Shown piece by piece: positions 9,818 through 20,000 of a DNA stretch of 64,000 nucleotides. The DNA is from Natribaculum luteum. Lineage in GTDB: Archaea > Halobacteriota > Halobacteria > Halobacteriales > Natrialbaceae. The stretch is from the NCBI RefSeq assembly GCF_023008545.1, contig NZ_CP095398.1, positions 310,001-374,000 on the forward strand. The letters are read 5' to 3'. Position numbers and translations under genes: made by a program. Within the stretch, counting starts at the first letter, position 1. Every line of letters begins with the position of its first letter. The notes beneath the pieces were generated by a model, which saw nothing but the letters and a program-made list of their open reading frames with translations, was not told the DNA's origin and did not search any database.

Positions 9818-10204
9818 CTAGTCGTCCTCACGCCAGTTGTGCTCGCACTCGGCACAGGTGAGGAGCTGGGTCCCGCTCTCGTCGGCGCTCCGGAGCTGTG
9901 CGAGCAAGAAGTACGCCTCGTCGTGACCACATTCGGGGCACGTCGCACTCGTCTTCGGCCCGCGGAAGAACCGATCGGTCACGATCGAGAGCTCTCGGCG
10001 GGTCTGCTCGGTCGTTGTACTGAACGTGACTCCGTCCATCTCGCTCGAGGCGTTGCAAGCCTGGCACGTCCACTCGTCACCCGGGACCAAGAGTCCGCCA
10101 CAGTCACAGAAGAACGCCGTGAGTCGCCCGGGACGACCGCGAGCGTCGACGGCGACCGAGTCAGTCGTCCTGTTGCCCTCCATGGTGTCGGTGTTCGACG
10201 ACAT
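9818..10204 (-). CDS. transcription elongation factor TFS paralogue (TFIIS/RpoM-like)
   Basis: A 128-aa two-zinc-ribbon protein. The N-terminal ribbon uses C33/C35 and C47/C50. The C-terminal ribbon uses C89/C92 and C117/C120, with the RSADE segment at 105-109 that in TFS/TFIIS carries the acidic pair entering the RNA-polymerase active site for transcript cleavage. It is slightly longer than usual TFS proteins, with a 25-residue extension. I chose ATG 10204; ATG 10213 is possible. It lies just downstream of the UBL/E2/E1 operon on the same strand but appears to have its own promoter. It may be a housekeeping paralogue or a dedicated factor that links the conjugation system to RNA polymerase. 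Confidence 0.85.
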   Translation of the reverse strand: MSSNTDTMEGNRTTDSVAVDARGRPGRLTAFFCDCGGLLVPGDEWTCQACNASSEMDGVTFSTTTEQTRRELSIVTDRFFRGPKTSATCPECGHDEAYFLLAQLRSADESGTQLLTCAECEHNWREDD

Positions 10205-10262
10205 GTACCTCATTTCGGGATCGCCGTCGGCTGGACGCTGACGTCGTCGGTCGATCGATCTC

Positions 10263-10276
10263 GGGTTTTTAACTCC
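10263..10276 (-). promoter_or_regulatory. TATA-box of the TFS-paralogue gene
   Basis: On the minus strand the sequence reads GGAGTTAAAAACCC, a good archaeal TATA box about 60 bases upstream of the TFS start. It suggests that this gene can be transcribed separately from the upstream E1/JAB gene, 134 bp away. Confidence 0.45.
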
Positions 10277-10338
10277 GATCACGCACAGACGCCGGCCACG
10301 CCACGAGAAAGCAGAAGCGACGGGCAGTCGCCGAGTGT

Positions 10339-12135
10339 TCACCGACGAAGAAGCCGACGGAGTGCGAGCACACCTACGCACCCGAGCGCGAGCGGCCAGC
10401 CGTAGGCCCGGAGCATTGCGACGGTCCAGTCGGCAGTCGTAGGACGGTCGCGCTCGGCCGAACGACCGACCCGACCCTCGCCACGAGTACCGTTCGCGTC
10501 GTCGCCGGCGTCGGAGTTCCAGGACGCAGTGGCAGACTCCATGCTGTGCCAGCCACCCGTGACCGGAGACGACTGTTCAACGTGGCGGTCGCCGTCGTCG
10601 CCGGCGATGGACTCGACCCCGTCTCCGGCGTCCTCGCGGACCGAATCGCCCACGATTTCCGTCGGTTCGACAGGCTCGTCGGCCTCGAAGCCTCGGAGTT
10701 CCTCGACGTCCACGTCGAGGCCTATCGATTCTACCTCGGCAATGATCTCCTCGTCGAGTCTCTGGACACCTTCGCCGAGACAGCCGTCGGCACCGCAGGT
10801 GATGCAGTCGTCGGAGGGGTGGGTGCCGACCGAGACCAGTTCGTTGGAGACACCGTCGAGGCGGACGTAATCCGCGGGCTCCTCGTACCCGGTGACGAGC
10901 TTGGTCATCATCCGGACCGCGGTGGTGGCCGCGAGGGCGTTCAGCGGCGTAATCGCAGGTTCAGGGGCGGTGACGTCCTCGTCGAGGTATCCCCGTTCGA
11001 CGTCGGCCTGGATCTCCGCTTCGTCCATCGACTCGAGTCGCAAGCGATCGGGATCGGTCCGCCCGAGACAGTCGAGACAGCCGGTTACGCCGGGTGCCAC
11101 CAGCTGGATGAGCCCCCGTTCCTCGGTGATCTCGCCCTCGTCGCCGGTCTTGATCGCCACGCCGGCGTCGACGTAGTAGCGCAGGTGGCGGACCGCCAAC
11201 TCGCTGCAGTAGAGGCGGGCGGTCAGCCGGTCGACGGCACCGATCAGGACGTCACACTCGGCGAGCGTGTCTTCGGGGACGTCCTGCACGCGTGCTTCGT
11301 AGGCATCGACGGTCGCCTTCGGGTTCGCTCGGACGGCGTGTTCGCCGACGACGTCGACCTTCGCTCGTCCGACGTCATCTTCCGTCGCGCCGTAGATCCG
11401 CGGGAGATTCGACCGCTCGACGTGGTCGGGGTCGACGAACAGGAAGTCCTCGACGCCGATGCGGGCCAGTTGCGTCGCGACGATGGAGCCGAGGCCGCCG
11501 AGGCCGACGACGCCGACGGTCGTTCCGGCGAGTCGTCGCTGGCCATCCGCGGTCAGTGCCCGGATCGACCGATCGTACCGCTGGTCGTCGACGGACACCG
11601 CCGTCGCCGGGCTGGGGGTCTCCAGGGGCGCGTCGAGCGCCCAGTCGCCGACGACCTCGACCGGGAGCCTGCTCCGCCGCTCGGACTCGGGGTCGACGTA
11701 GACGGCGGTGTCTATCCCCTCGTGCCCGACGACTCCAAAGCACAGCGGCGTCTCCGGGTACAGCGGTCCCAACCAGTCGCGGTACGACTCCATGATGTCG
11801 TCGTCGAGGCCGCTGAACGTCGGGTGGTCGCTGAACGGGTGACTGTGCAGCATGATCGGAACCAGTCCCGATTCCAGCGCCGACCCCATCCGCTCGCGTT
11901 CGACCGACAGTTTCGGCCGAACGGCAGTCGCCTCCTGGACCTCGCACTCTGCGCCCGAGACGGGGTCGATCGTCGTCGCCAGCAGACGGCCGTTCGAGGG
12001 CTCGCAGTAGACGTACGCGAACCGCTCGATACCGTCCTCCTGGAGGAGCCACTCCTGGAGCTCCTGGACCTGTGTGGCCGTGAGAACGAGCGTGTACTCG
12101 TCGGTCACTGTCTCGCGGTGACGTTGTTCCGTCAT
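10339..12135 (-). CDS. JAB/JAMM isopeptidase-E1 activating enzyme fusion, membrane-anchored
   Basis: A 598-aa fusion. Residues 12-150 form a JAB/MPN domain with E37 and a JAMM motif H97-S-H99-P, S108, D111 (one residue longer than the usual spacing), expected to cleave UBL precursors or conjugates. Residues about 185-440 are a ThiF/MoeB/E1 domain with the nucleotide loop GLGGLGS (211-217), the NLPR/D-x-G-x-AK segment that activates the C-terminal carboxylate, and zinc-type pairs C353/C356 and C444/C447. An acidic linker (460-570) leads to a C-terminal hydrophobic helix and RRLLRR, suggesting a tail anchor. It starts one base after the E2 stop, so it is co-translated with the E2 and UBL genes. 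Canonical haloarchaeal UbaA lacks this JAB fusion and tail. Confidence 0.9.
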   Translation of the reverse strand: MTEQRHRETVTDEYTLVLTATQVQELQEWLLQEDGIERFAYVYCEPSNGRLLATTIDPVSGAECEVQEATAVRPKLSVERERMGSALESGLVPIMLHSHPFSDHPTFSGLDDDIMESYRDWLGPLYPETPLCFGVVGHEGIDTAVYVDPESERRSRLPVEVVGDWALDAPLETPSPATAVSVDDQRYDRSIRALTADGQRRLAGTTVGVVGLGGLGSIVATQLARIGVEDFLFVDPDHVERSNLPRIYGATEDDVGRAKVDVVGEHAVRANPKATVDAYEARVQDVPEDTLAECDVLIGAVDRLTARLYCSELAVRHLRYYVDAGVAIKTGDEGEITEERGLIQLVAPGVTGCLDCLGRTDPDRLRLESMDEAEIQADVERGYLDEDVTAPEPAITPLNALAATTAVRMMTKLVTGYEEPADYVRLDGVSNELVSVGTHPSDDCITCGADGCLGEGVQRLDEEIIAEVESIGLDVDVEELRGFEADEPVEPTEIVGDSVREDAGDGVESIAGDDGDRHVEQSSPVTGGWHSMESATASWNSDAGDDANGTRGEGRVGRSAERDRPTTADWTVAMLRAYGWPLALGCVGVLALRRLLRR

Positions 12136-12136
12136 C

Positions 12137-12553
12137 TCAGGCCTCCATCAGTGGATTGTCGGAGTGGGGATCCTCGAGGGACACTTCCAGGATGCGAAAC
12201 ATCGTCACCAGGTCGTGCTCCTGCGGATCCCAGTCTGTGATCGTGTGGATACAGTACTTGATGTAGCCGGGTGGCGCCGAAGATCGGGCGTACAGCACAT
12301 GTGGGCTCGATCCCTCGTATCGGACGTCACCGCTGATGTAGACGGTCGGCTGGGTCCGGGGATACGAGTCGTCCAGGTCGAACATCACGTCGGCGTGCCG
12401 GGTTCCGTGTTCGTTCTCCCAGCCCTCCGGCAGGGTCAGGCGCTCGATGGTAACGACGCCCTTGGTGAGGTCGTAGTCCATCCTGGCGCTCTGTCGGCGT
12501 CCGATCTCCTGCTTGAGTTCCTCGATCTCGACGATCACCTCGGCGACGTTCAT
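12137..12553 (-). CDS. E2-like ubiquitin-conjugating protein (with candidate catalytic Cys)
   Basis: A 138-aa protein that follows the UBC-fold plan. An N-terminal helix (1-22) is followed by beta strands ending in DDSYPRTQPTVYI (61-73, matching the YP-x-x-P-x-v element of E2s), a candidate active cysteine C101 in YIKYCIH, then W108-D-P and a C-terminal helix FRILEVSLEDPHSDNPL. The W-x-P, S-L-x-x-P, D-N/D-P-L order is that of eukaryotic E2s. The start overlaps the UBL stop as ATGA and the E1/JAB gene follows after one base, so it should accept UBL from that E1. E2 proteins are not part of the known haloarchaeal SAMP system. Cysteine function is inferred from position only. Confidence 0.85.
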   Translation of the reverse strand: MNVAEVIVEIEELKQEIGRRQSARMDYDLTKGVVTIERLTLPEGWENEHGTRHADVMFDLDDSYPRTQPTVYISGDVRYEGSSPHVLYARSSAPPGYIKYCIHTITDWDPQEHDLVTMFRILEVSLEDPHSDNPLMEA

Positions 12554-12921
12554 CGGCGTCCAAACACCTCCGATTCGGCCAACGGTTGGACGTGAAGTTC
12601 TGTTTCCGGGGGGACTCGATCGGTGACGACATCATCGTCGTTGAGCGCATCGATCCCCTCCCCGTCTTCGTCTCGGAAGGTCAGTACCGCCGCGTCGCTG
12701 ATGTCGTGGTCGCGCTTGAGCGCGCTGGCAGCCGTCCCCTCCGGAACGAGGATTTCCTCGCCTTCCAGCCGGTAGGATACCAGTTCCGTGGTGTCTCGGT
12801 TCTCGTCCGCGGAGGCGTTTCGGCCGTCAGTGCCGGAGCTTCCGGAGGGCCTCGCGTCGGACTCTTCGGGCCGCTGTGCGTTCCCGATCGCTCTCGAGTT
12901 CGTGGTCGTGTCGTCGGTCAT
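12550..12921 (-). CDS. ubiquitin-like beta-grasp modifier with disordered N-terminus (UBL-1)
   Basis: A 123-aa protein: an acidic, Ser/Thr-rich, probably disordered segment (1-50), then a beta-grasp domain of about 72 residues aligned to the other UBL of this operon (RLEG-E/Q-EI, AVLTF/YR, LND-DVV-D-V, QPLA-E/D-S-VFG). It ends VFGRR. A glycine two residues from the end could become the C-terminus after removal of RR, as JAMM or other proteases do for modifier precursors. ATG 12921 is chosen; ATG 12948 is also possible. Its stop overlaps the E2 start (ATGA), which marks UBL-1 and the active-type E2 as one translational unit. Confidence 0.85.
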   Translation of the reverse strand: MTDDTTTNSRAIGNAQRPEESDARPSGSSGTDGRNASADENRDTTELVSYRLEGEEILVPEGTAASALKRDHDISDAAVLTFRDEDGEGIDALNDDDVVTDRVPPETELHVQPLAESEVFGRR

Positions 12922-12964
12922 GATCGTAGTATCTCGAACTCCCGGCACGCAGGCCGGGTGGTCG

Positions 12965-13399
12965 TTACCTGTTCTCTGCGTCGCTCGTCGCGTCTGCCCC
13001 TCCGCAGGCGCGGAGCCGACGCTCTAGCGCCTCTACCACGGTCGTCAGGTCGTCCGTCTCCGGATCCCACTCCGCCTCCGTGGCGAAGACGTCGACCAGC
13101 GCCCAGCGACCGCCCCCGTCGAACCGTTCCGGGGCCATCACCGGCGGGCGGTTTCCGCGGAACTGCATCGCCTCGGTGACGTAGATCTGGGGGCGGTACT
13201 GGGGGTATTCCTCGGGCAGGTCCAGCAGGATGGCGCCGCGACGGCTGCCGTCGTGGGTTTCCCAGCCCGGCGGGAACTCCAGCCCGTCGATCCGGATCAC
13301 GCCACGGTTCTTCAAATCGTGGCTGACCCGGACCTGCCCGCGCTCGGCCAGCGTCTCTCGAAGTTCCTGGAGTTCACTCACCGTCCGCTCGACGTTCAT
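12965..13399 (-). CDS. E2-like protein lacking the catalytic cysteine (UEV-like)
   Basis: A 144-aa paralogue of the neighbouring E2. Both start MNV, both carry the aligned EEYPQYRPQIYV element (63-74) and a W-D-P-E/Q-x-x-D-L segment (W111). At the position of the other E2's C101 there is valine/aspartate (GRWALVDVF), and the only cysteine is C132 near the C-terminus, after the E2 core. This resembles ubiquitin E2 variants such as Mms2, which pair with an active E2. It overlaps the stop of UBL-2 by ATGA, repeating the UBL-E2 arrangement downstream. It may form a heterodimer with the active E2, bind UBL non-covalently, or be a decayed copy; conserved length argues against decay. Confidence 0.85.
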   Translation of the reverse strand: MNVERTVSELQELRETLAERGQVRVSHDLKNRGVIRIDGLEFPPGWETHDGSRRGAILLDLPEEYPQYRPQIYVTEAMQFRGNRPPVMAPERFDGGGRWALVDVFATEAEWDPETDDLTTVVEALERRLRACGGADATSDAENR

Positions 13400-13626
13400 T
13401 TCGTGCCGAACACCCCGGAGTCGGCCAGGGGCTGTGCCTGAATCTCCTGGCCGTCGTCGACGTGGTCGGCAACCACGTCGCCGTCGTTGAGTGATTCGAT
13501 GCCGTCGTCGGTGCGGTAGGTGAGGACTGCGTCCTCATCGACGTTCGCTTCGGCCTTGAGTTCGGCCGCGGTCATGTTGCTCTCGATCGGAATCTCTTGT
13601 CCTTCGAGTCGAACGGTCTGTCCCAT
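13396..13626 (-). CDS. ubiquitin-like beta-grasp modifier (UBL-2)
   Basis: A 76-aa single-domain beta-grasp protein, the size of ubiquitin. It begins MGQTVRLEGQEIPIESN and has AVLTYRTDDG, SLNDGDVVADHV and a C-terminal LADSGVFGTK. It aligns through its whole length with the domain of UBL-1. The final VFG-TK would give a C-terminal glycine after removal of two residues. The ATG at 13626 starts exactly at the domain edge; upstream codons in frame have a different, Arg/Ser-rich composition. It is the first gene of the UBL-E2v-UBL-E2-E1/JAB operon, with an ATGA overlap to the E2v gene. Confidence 0.85.
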   Translation of the reverse strand: MGQTVRLEGQEIPIESNMTAAELKAEANVDEDAVLTYRTDDGIESLNDGDVVADHVDDGQEIQAQPLADSGVFGTK

Positions 13627-14068
13627 GTGTAGCGTGTGTGATCTCTCGTGTCTCGTGGTCGGTTGCGTGCCGATGCACCGCCGTTGGTCGTCGCGTACGA
13701 GCGGTCGCCGCCGCCCGGTAGGCGGCGTCGCCACTCGCTCAGTATGTCTTCCTGCCCCTTCGAAATTGCTCGACTCGAAGGCTGAGTCGCAGATACTGCT
13801 CGATGCGCGTCTGTATTGCCTGCTAAGGACGACGATCGACGGGGCCGGACGTGTTGGCTCTTCTCTCGGGTGAGTCGACCGGTCGGTACGACTCGCGACT
13901 GACTGTTTCACCGAGACCGAGTCTGGTCGACCTATCGCGACCACGGTCTCCCCATAATGGCCAGCGTCGATTGCAGTCTGATGAACGCTTAAGGGATTCC
14001 TCTCCGTGGTCCGAATCGTCTTCGGTGGGATAGTCGAGCATGACAGCCGCCGGGGGGGATATTTGAAC
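13627..14068. promoter_or_regulatory. divergent control region between UBL operon and giant HEAT gene
   Basis: About 440 bp drive two divergent units. On the plus strand, CGCTTAAGGG at about 13986-13995 is a TATA-like element that would give a short leader before GTG 14069, and GGGGGGGA at about 14052-14059 is a strong ribosome site. On the minus strand, AT-poor sequence contains a GC-rich hairpin (GCCGCCGCCCGGTAGGCGGCG, near 13708-13729) that would sit in the 5' leader of the UBL operon. The minus-strand TATA box is not clear. Confidence 0.4.
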
Positions 14069-17000
14069 GTGAGCTTCGATCCACAACGGGTCGCAACCGT
14101 TCTACGAACGGGGACCGATCGAGAGAAGCACGAGGCACTGCGAACGATCGCGACACAGCCGACTCAACGAGCGCTACCGGTGAACGAAATCGTCACTGTG
14201 CTACAACAGGAGGCGGTGACCGGCAAGACGGAAATCCTCGCCGATTTCAAAGCGATCACGTCCGCAGATCTTCGTGCGGTTGCGCTCGACGCTCTCTCCG
14301 AGATCGCACTGCATCGTCCGGATGCCCTGATCAGAAGCGGTGCGCTCCCCCGCCTCGCAGAAATCCAGAAGCAACTCTCAGCCGAGGAGAAATTCCAAGC
14401 GCTGTCGGTTTTGGGGGCAGTCAGCGATGAGGTACCGCGGGCGACACTCCACCGAGTCTACCTGCCGACGATTAGGCAATACGTGCCTGGGCGGACCGAT
14501 CGAGTTGGACTTCTCGCAACGGAGATTCTCGCTGGCGCCTACGCGTGTTATCCCAACGACAAGCGGGTCGGCCACCTACTCCGCCAGGCACGTTACCACG
14601 ATGACGGCGCAGTTCGGATAGTGACGGTCACCGCACTCGGAATGCCGCTGGCAGAGGATCACGTCGGATCACAACCACTGGCGCCGTTTCTGGAGATTGA
14701 TGAGTCCGACGAGGACGTCCTACAGTCGTCGGCCAGTGGGTACGACCCGCCAGAGGTAGGAAGCTTCGACCACGAAGACGCATCGGCGACGTCCACCTCG
14801 AAGGATGGGGAACTCGACGCCGGCCTGATGCAATCGAGCCAGCGTCGAACGGCCGATCGACGTCCTGCGTCCGATTCTGGCTCGCTGGACCATCGAGAGC
14901 GTAACGATTCCTCCGCTGGTGCTCATCATACGCTGCCGCAGGTCGATCCCATACAGGGCGACGAGGGTACACTCCAACTCCGACAGGCGCAGGCGATTGC
15001 TGCAGCTAAGGCGCTCGACGGGGACGATACCGCCTTTCGGATCGGAAAGGAGATCTTAGAGACGCTCCTCTCCAGCGATCGTGTCGTCGTACGCGCCTTG
15101 ATTCCAGTCGCGATCGGGACTGCGTTACCGAACGTCGAGAGTGACCGTGCCACGGACGCTCAGCTCTTGTTGCTCGGCCATCTAGTCGACGACGGCCCAA
15201 CGATCAGATACGAGACGCTCCGAGCCGTCGAATCGTACCTGACTGACGCGACCGAGCGGACCGACCTCCAGCGGGCGCTGCTGACCGGTGACGGGACTGA
15301 TCCGGAGCGACATCTCGGTGTCCTCGTCCGACACGTGATCGAGACGTTCGATGGTTCCGATCGTCGGTCTTACGACCTCGCACTCGGGGTGTACGGTACC
15401 TACGGGGATCGACTGCACAAAGAGAGGGATTCGGCCGAAGAGGCCCTCCAAGAACGGATCGCTGAAACTGCTGTGAGTGAACACGAGGACCACCAACTCC
15501 GGGGCAAGGCGCAGTATCTCCAGCAACATCTGTTCGACGACACATCCTTCGATGCCGAGCGCTCGGATCCTGATCCCCTGTTTCAGCAGTCCGATCCGAC
15601 CGACCAATCGGAATCTGCCTCTTCGGAGAACGGATCAGCTCCCGTCTCGGAAACTGCCCACGCCGGATCGCCCGAGGCGATCCGCTCTGGGTACGAGAGC
15701 GCGACCTCGGTCGACGAGTCCCGTGCACAGGTCGAGGCGGTTGAGGAGTGTTTCGAGGCAGCCGACAACCAGCTCGATCGTGAAGAGGTGCTGGCGCTGT
15801 GGGAGGTCGTTTCGGATGCGACCCATCACGAGTCGCCGGCGGTTCGACGGGCCGTCCCGGGAGCAATCCGGGCGGCGATCGTTAATCATCCTGGTATCGG
15901 CTGGGACACCGCGTCCTATCACATTGACGTAACGATCGACGACGACGCTTCGAGCGTCCGCGCGCAGGCGATGAAGACAATCGCGACATTGCTTCGTGCG
16001 GGCGTGGTGGAGTGGAGCGACCTTGGAATCTATGGCCAGGTCACAGAGGCTCTCCGCGATGACCAGTTGACGGGGGTTGCTCCTGATGCGACGCCAAGTC
16101 GAGCGGACCTCCTTTTCGTCGAGCAAACGCACCACGTGTTGCGCGCGGCGCTATATGAGAGCGACTTGCGATGGTCCGACGTGGTACCTCTTCTGCATCA
16201 GACGTTCCGAAGCAGGATCGACCTTGTTCGTCGGGCAGCGCTTACAGTCGTCCAGAAAGGGCTGCAAGCCGGCGTCGCAGACTGGGACGCAGTCGGGCGT
16301 TTCCTTCGGGAAGCTGCCAGTGACTCGCGGGTTCTCGCGACGGCAGCGATGGAGACAGTTCGAACCGGATTGGTTACCGGCTCCCTCACGTGGACACAGA
16401 TCGAACCCACCGTTCAGGCGACGTTCCAATCCAGCGACACCGATGTCTGTCGTCGCGCGCTCGTGGTCGTTGGCCACGGGCTCCAAGCGGATGCGATCAG
16501 TTGGTCGGCAGCCGAGCCGTTCCTCACGAGCGCACTGGAGAACGAGGAGCAAGAGCTCGCCTTGGAGGCGACTAGAGCGCTTCAGGCGGCCTTTAGACAC
16601 GACAGCGTACGCTGGGAAGATGTCCACGACATTATCTGGCACGGGTTTTGGATCCAGGACGAGGATGTCGCCGAGTCGATTCTCCTGGTCGTCTCCGCCG
16701 CGGTCGAAGCTAGCGTAGCGACATGGGAGGACGTAGCCCCCTTGCTCAATGAGGCGATCGATCGCGCTCCGCCGGTGCTTACGCTCACGACGCTGGATAC
16801 GGTCGAGGCCGGCCTTGGCACCTCGTTTCAGTGGATCGAGGTTGAGCCGGCACTTCGACGTGCTAGGGCCAGCGGGTCTATACGCGTCGTCAGGCGGGTT
16901 CATTCTGTTGCCGCTACTGCACTGGCCGCCGATATCGACGATGCTGCCGTCGTTGCGTTCCTCCGTGAAGGCGTCGAATCCGACGGGGTACCTGGCTCGC

Positions 17001-20000
17001 CCAGTGCAATGGCCGCGATCGCCGACGTCCTCGAGGAGCGCCAGCTCGACTGGGGACTAATCGAACCAGTGCTGTCGGCTGCGATGGACCATTCGGACGA
17101 GCAGACTCGAGAAGGGGCGATCGAAGCTGCGTGTCAGGGATTTACAACTGATGCGATCAGCCGGCAATGGGTGGAGACGACGCTGACGGCCGGGCTCAAC
17201 GACGCCTCGACAGCGGTCGCGCGACGGACTGTCGACGTCCACTGGCTTCTGCTCAACAGTGATCGGTTCCAGTGGGACGATGCCGTAGACCACCTCTCGA
17301 CGGCGCTGGAGCATCCTGACGAGGAAGTCACCACGGCCGCACTGGAGTTGCTCCGGGAGGGGGTCCAGCGGGAACTCTTAGAGTGGGAACAGGTTCAGAA
17401 CCTCGCCTGTTTAGGGTTGAAACGTCCTCCGAACGTAGCCATCGAAGCGATTCGGCTGTTCGGGGTCGCCATCAACCAACAGGAGTCGATCGATATCGGC
17501 TCGTTCCTCGATACCGCTCTCGAGGTCGACGACAACGCGGTCACACACGAGCTGTGTCAGGCACTTACCCTGGGAACGATGACAGGAACGCTGGCCTGGT
17601 CGACTGTCGAACCAGTGCTGCGAGAGGCGATCGCAGTAGACGATCCCCAGATTCACGATCAGGTAGCGCGAGCATCGTTGGTCGGCGTTGGCGAAGAGGG
17701 ATACGACTGGGCGTCGGTAGAGACTGTCGTTCGTACGCTCGTCGAAACCGGAACCGCTCAGACTCAAGTCACCGTCCTTCAGTATCTCGCTGGTCTCGTC
17801 AACCAGGCCACGGTGACCTGGGCTGACCTGAGTGCGACCCTGTGGTGGGTCCTAGAAGAGTGTGACGACGAGGTCGTCACCAACGGCGTCTTCGTGGTCG
17901 GCATACTGCTCAGTCGTGGGCCGCCATACCCAGACGGTTGCGAGGAGTACCTCCGCGAGGCCGTCAATGTTGCCGATGTCGGCGATGCTGTCGTGGAGGT
18001 ACTCCAGACTGAACTCGGTAACCAGACGATTCCACTCTCGATTGCCTGTTCTGTCCTTCGGGTCGTCGTCGCGGACGGCGCTCCGTCAGCGGTTGTCGAC
18101 GGGCTGAAAGCTATCAGAACCGCAGTCGGTGACTACGAGCTGGATTGGCCGGAGATCGAGCGGTTGCTCTGGGACGTTCTCCGTACGGAGCGAGCCGAAC
18201 TGGTGACGGAGGCTGTCGGGATTGTTGTGTCCGGATTGGGTCATGAGCAGCTCGAGTGGGAGCAGGTGGGGGAATTCCTGGAGGCAACCTTCGAATCCGG
18301 CGTCAACGAGGCCGATACGATCGTTCTCAGGGCAATTGAGGCAGGGATCGACACGGAATCGATCCGCTGGGAACGGGTCCACGAGATACTCCGGGATGCG
18401 CTTGGCCATCCCGACGCGAGCGCGCTCGCAGTCACGTTGATAAGGGAAGCGATGCAGACCTATGACCTAGAGTGGTCGAGCGTTGGGACGACGATCAAAG
18501 ACGCACTCGAGGTCCACGATCTAGGCGGGGCGGTCGTCGTCACCCGTATCGGACTCGTCGAGGGAAACTTCACCTGGGACGAGGTCGCTCCAATCATTCG
18601 ACAGGGACTCGTACACGACGACGCCGGGATCGCAAGGGCCGCTGTGGAAGCACTTGGACATGGGCTGGCAGCGCAAGCGATCCCGTGGTCTGCGGGGCAG
18701 CGGCTCCTGATCGAGACCATCGAGACCGGCGAGGCGTCCGTCGCCGCGAAAGCGACGGCCGCCGCCGCGTACGGCGTCAAAGAGCGTGACCTGGCGTGGG
18801 ATGACGTCGAAAGCTGTATCGAGGCCGCACTGGAACGCCCCGAGGACGACGTTGGTAACTCGGTGACCAGCGCAACGAAGCTTCTCACCCTGAAGTACGA
18901 TCCCGAGTGGCACGCTGTCGCCCCGATCGTTCGGGAGTGTCTGCGGCAGCGATCGGCCGATATTGCCCTCGGAGCTGTCGAGACGGTCGGTGCTGGTCTT
19001 CAGGTGGGCACCTTTGAGTGGTATGAAGTTCGACCCCTGCTCCGGGAGGCATTGAACCACGACGAATGCCGCGTCACGAAGGAGGTCACACGAGCTGTCA
19101 TAGTCAGCCTCCGAGATGGACCCCTCGAATGGGACGATGTCGAGCCGATTCTATGGGCGGGTCTCGGCCACCAACACGAACAGACCGCAGTCCGGATGGT
19201 GTACGCTGCCAGCATAGCGATTCGCCACGGGGCGGTCGATTGGGAGAACCTCGAGTCCTTCATAGAGGCGAACGTGGCTCCAGATCAGCCGTCTTCCGTT
19301 CGGAAACGGGCGATCGAGACGATCGCTGTCGGGCTAAGGACGGAGACCTTCCGCTGGGACGAGGTTGTTCCCGTTCTCCGGACAGTTCGGGATGCCGAGA
19401 ACGCGGCGGTCGCCGAAAAAGGCGTCAACGCAGTTCGAAGGACAATCTCGACAGACATGGCGGCCTGGACACAAGTTCGATCATTTCTCGCCGAGACGAT
19501 CAGCAGTACGCCGGGGCGGCCGGCTCACGAAGCCGTCCAGACGATCGGTGCCGCGGTCGAAAGCGGAGCAGTCGAGTGGGATGCGATTGCGGGCCTGCTC
19601 CGGAGCGCCCGAACCCACCCTGATTCTGAAGTTGAACTCGAGACTGTAAAAGTTGTTAACACAGGACTCAGCGAAGGAACGCTGGCGTGGTACGACGTCG
19701 AACCCTTCGTATCTGACGCGCTGAACTCCGAGTACGATCCGGTAGCAATGACCGCTGCCGAAAGCCTCAGATATGCGATCGTCAGCGGCTGGCCCAACAG
19801 GGACGATGCACGGGCATTCCTCGAACGAACGGCTCAAGACGATCGTGCACCCGTTGCTACCGCCGCGATGGGAGTCCTCGAGATTGGTCTTCCTGCAGGT
19901 TACTTTGACGCTACGATCGCGACGACAGTGATCGCGTCGACGGTCGAAGACGGTGCGGAGCCCGCCACGATCGTGGGTCTATCTGCACTCGAACAGGGGC

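Noticed and set aside
10546-12240. Long plus-strand open frame opposite the E1/JAB gene
   Set aside because: It is the antisense shadow of a high-G+C gene. The minus-strand protein shows clear E1 and JAMM motifs, while this one has no motif and unnatural composition.
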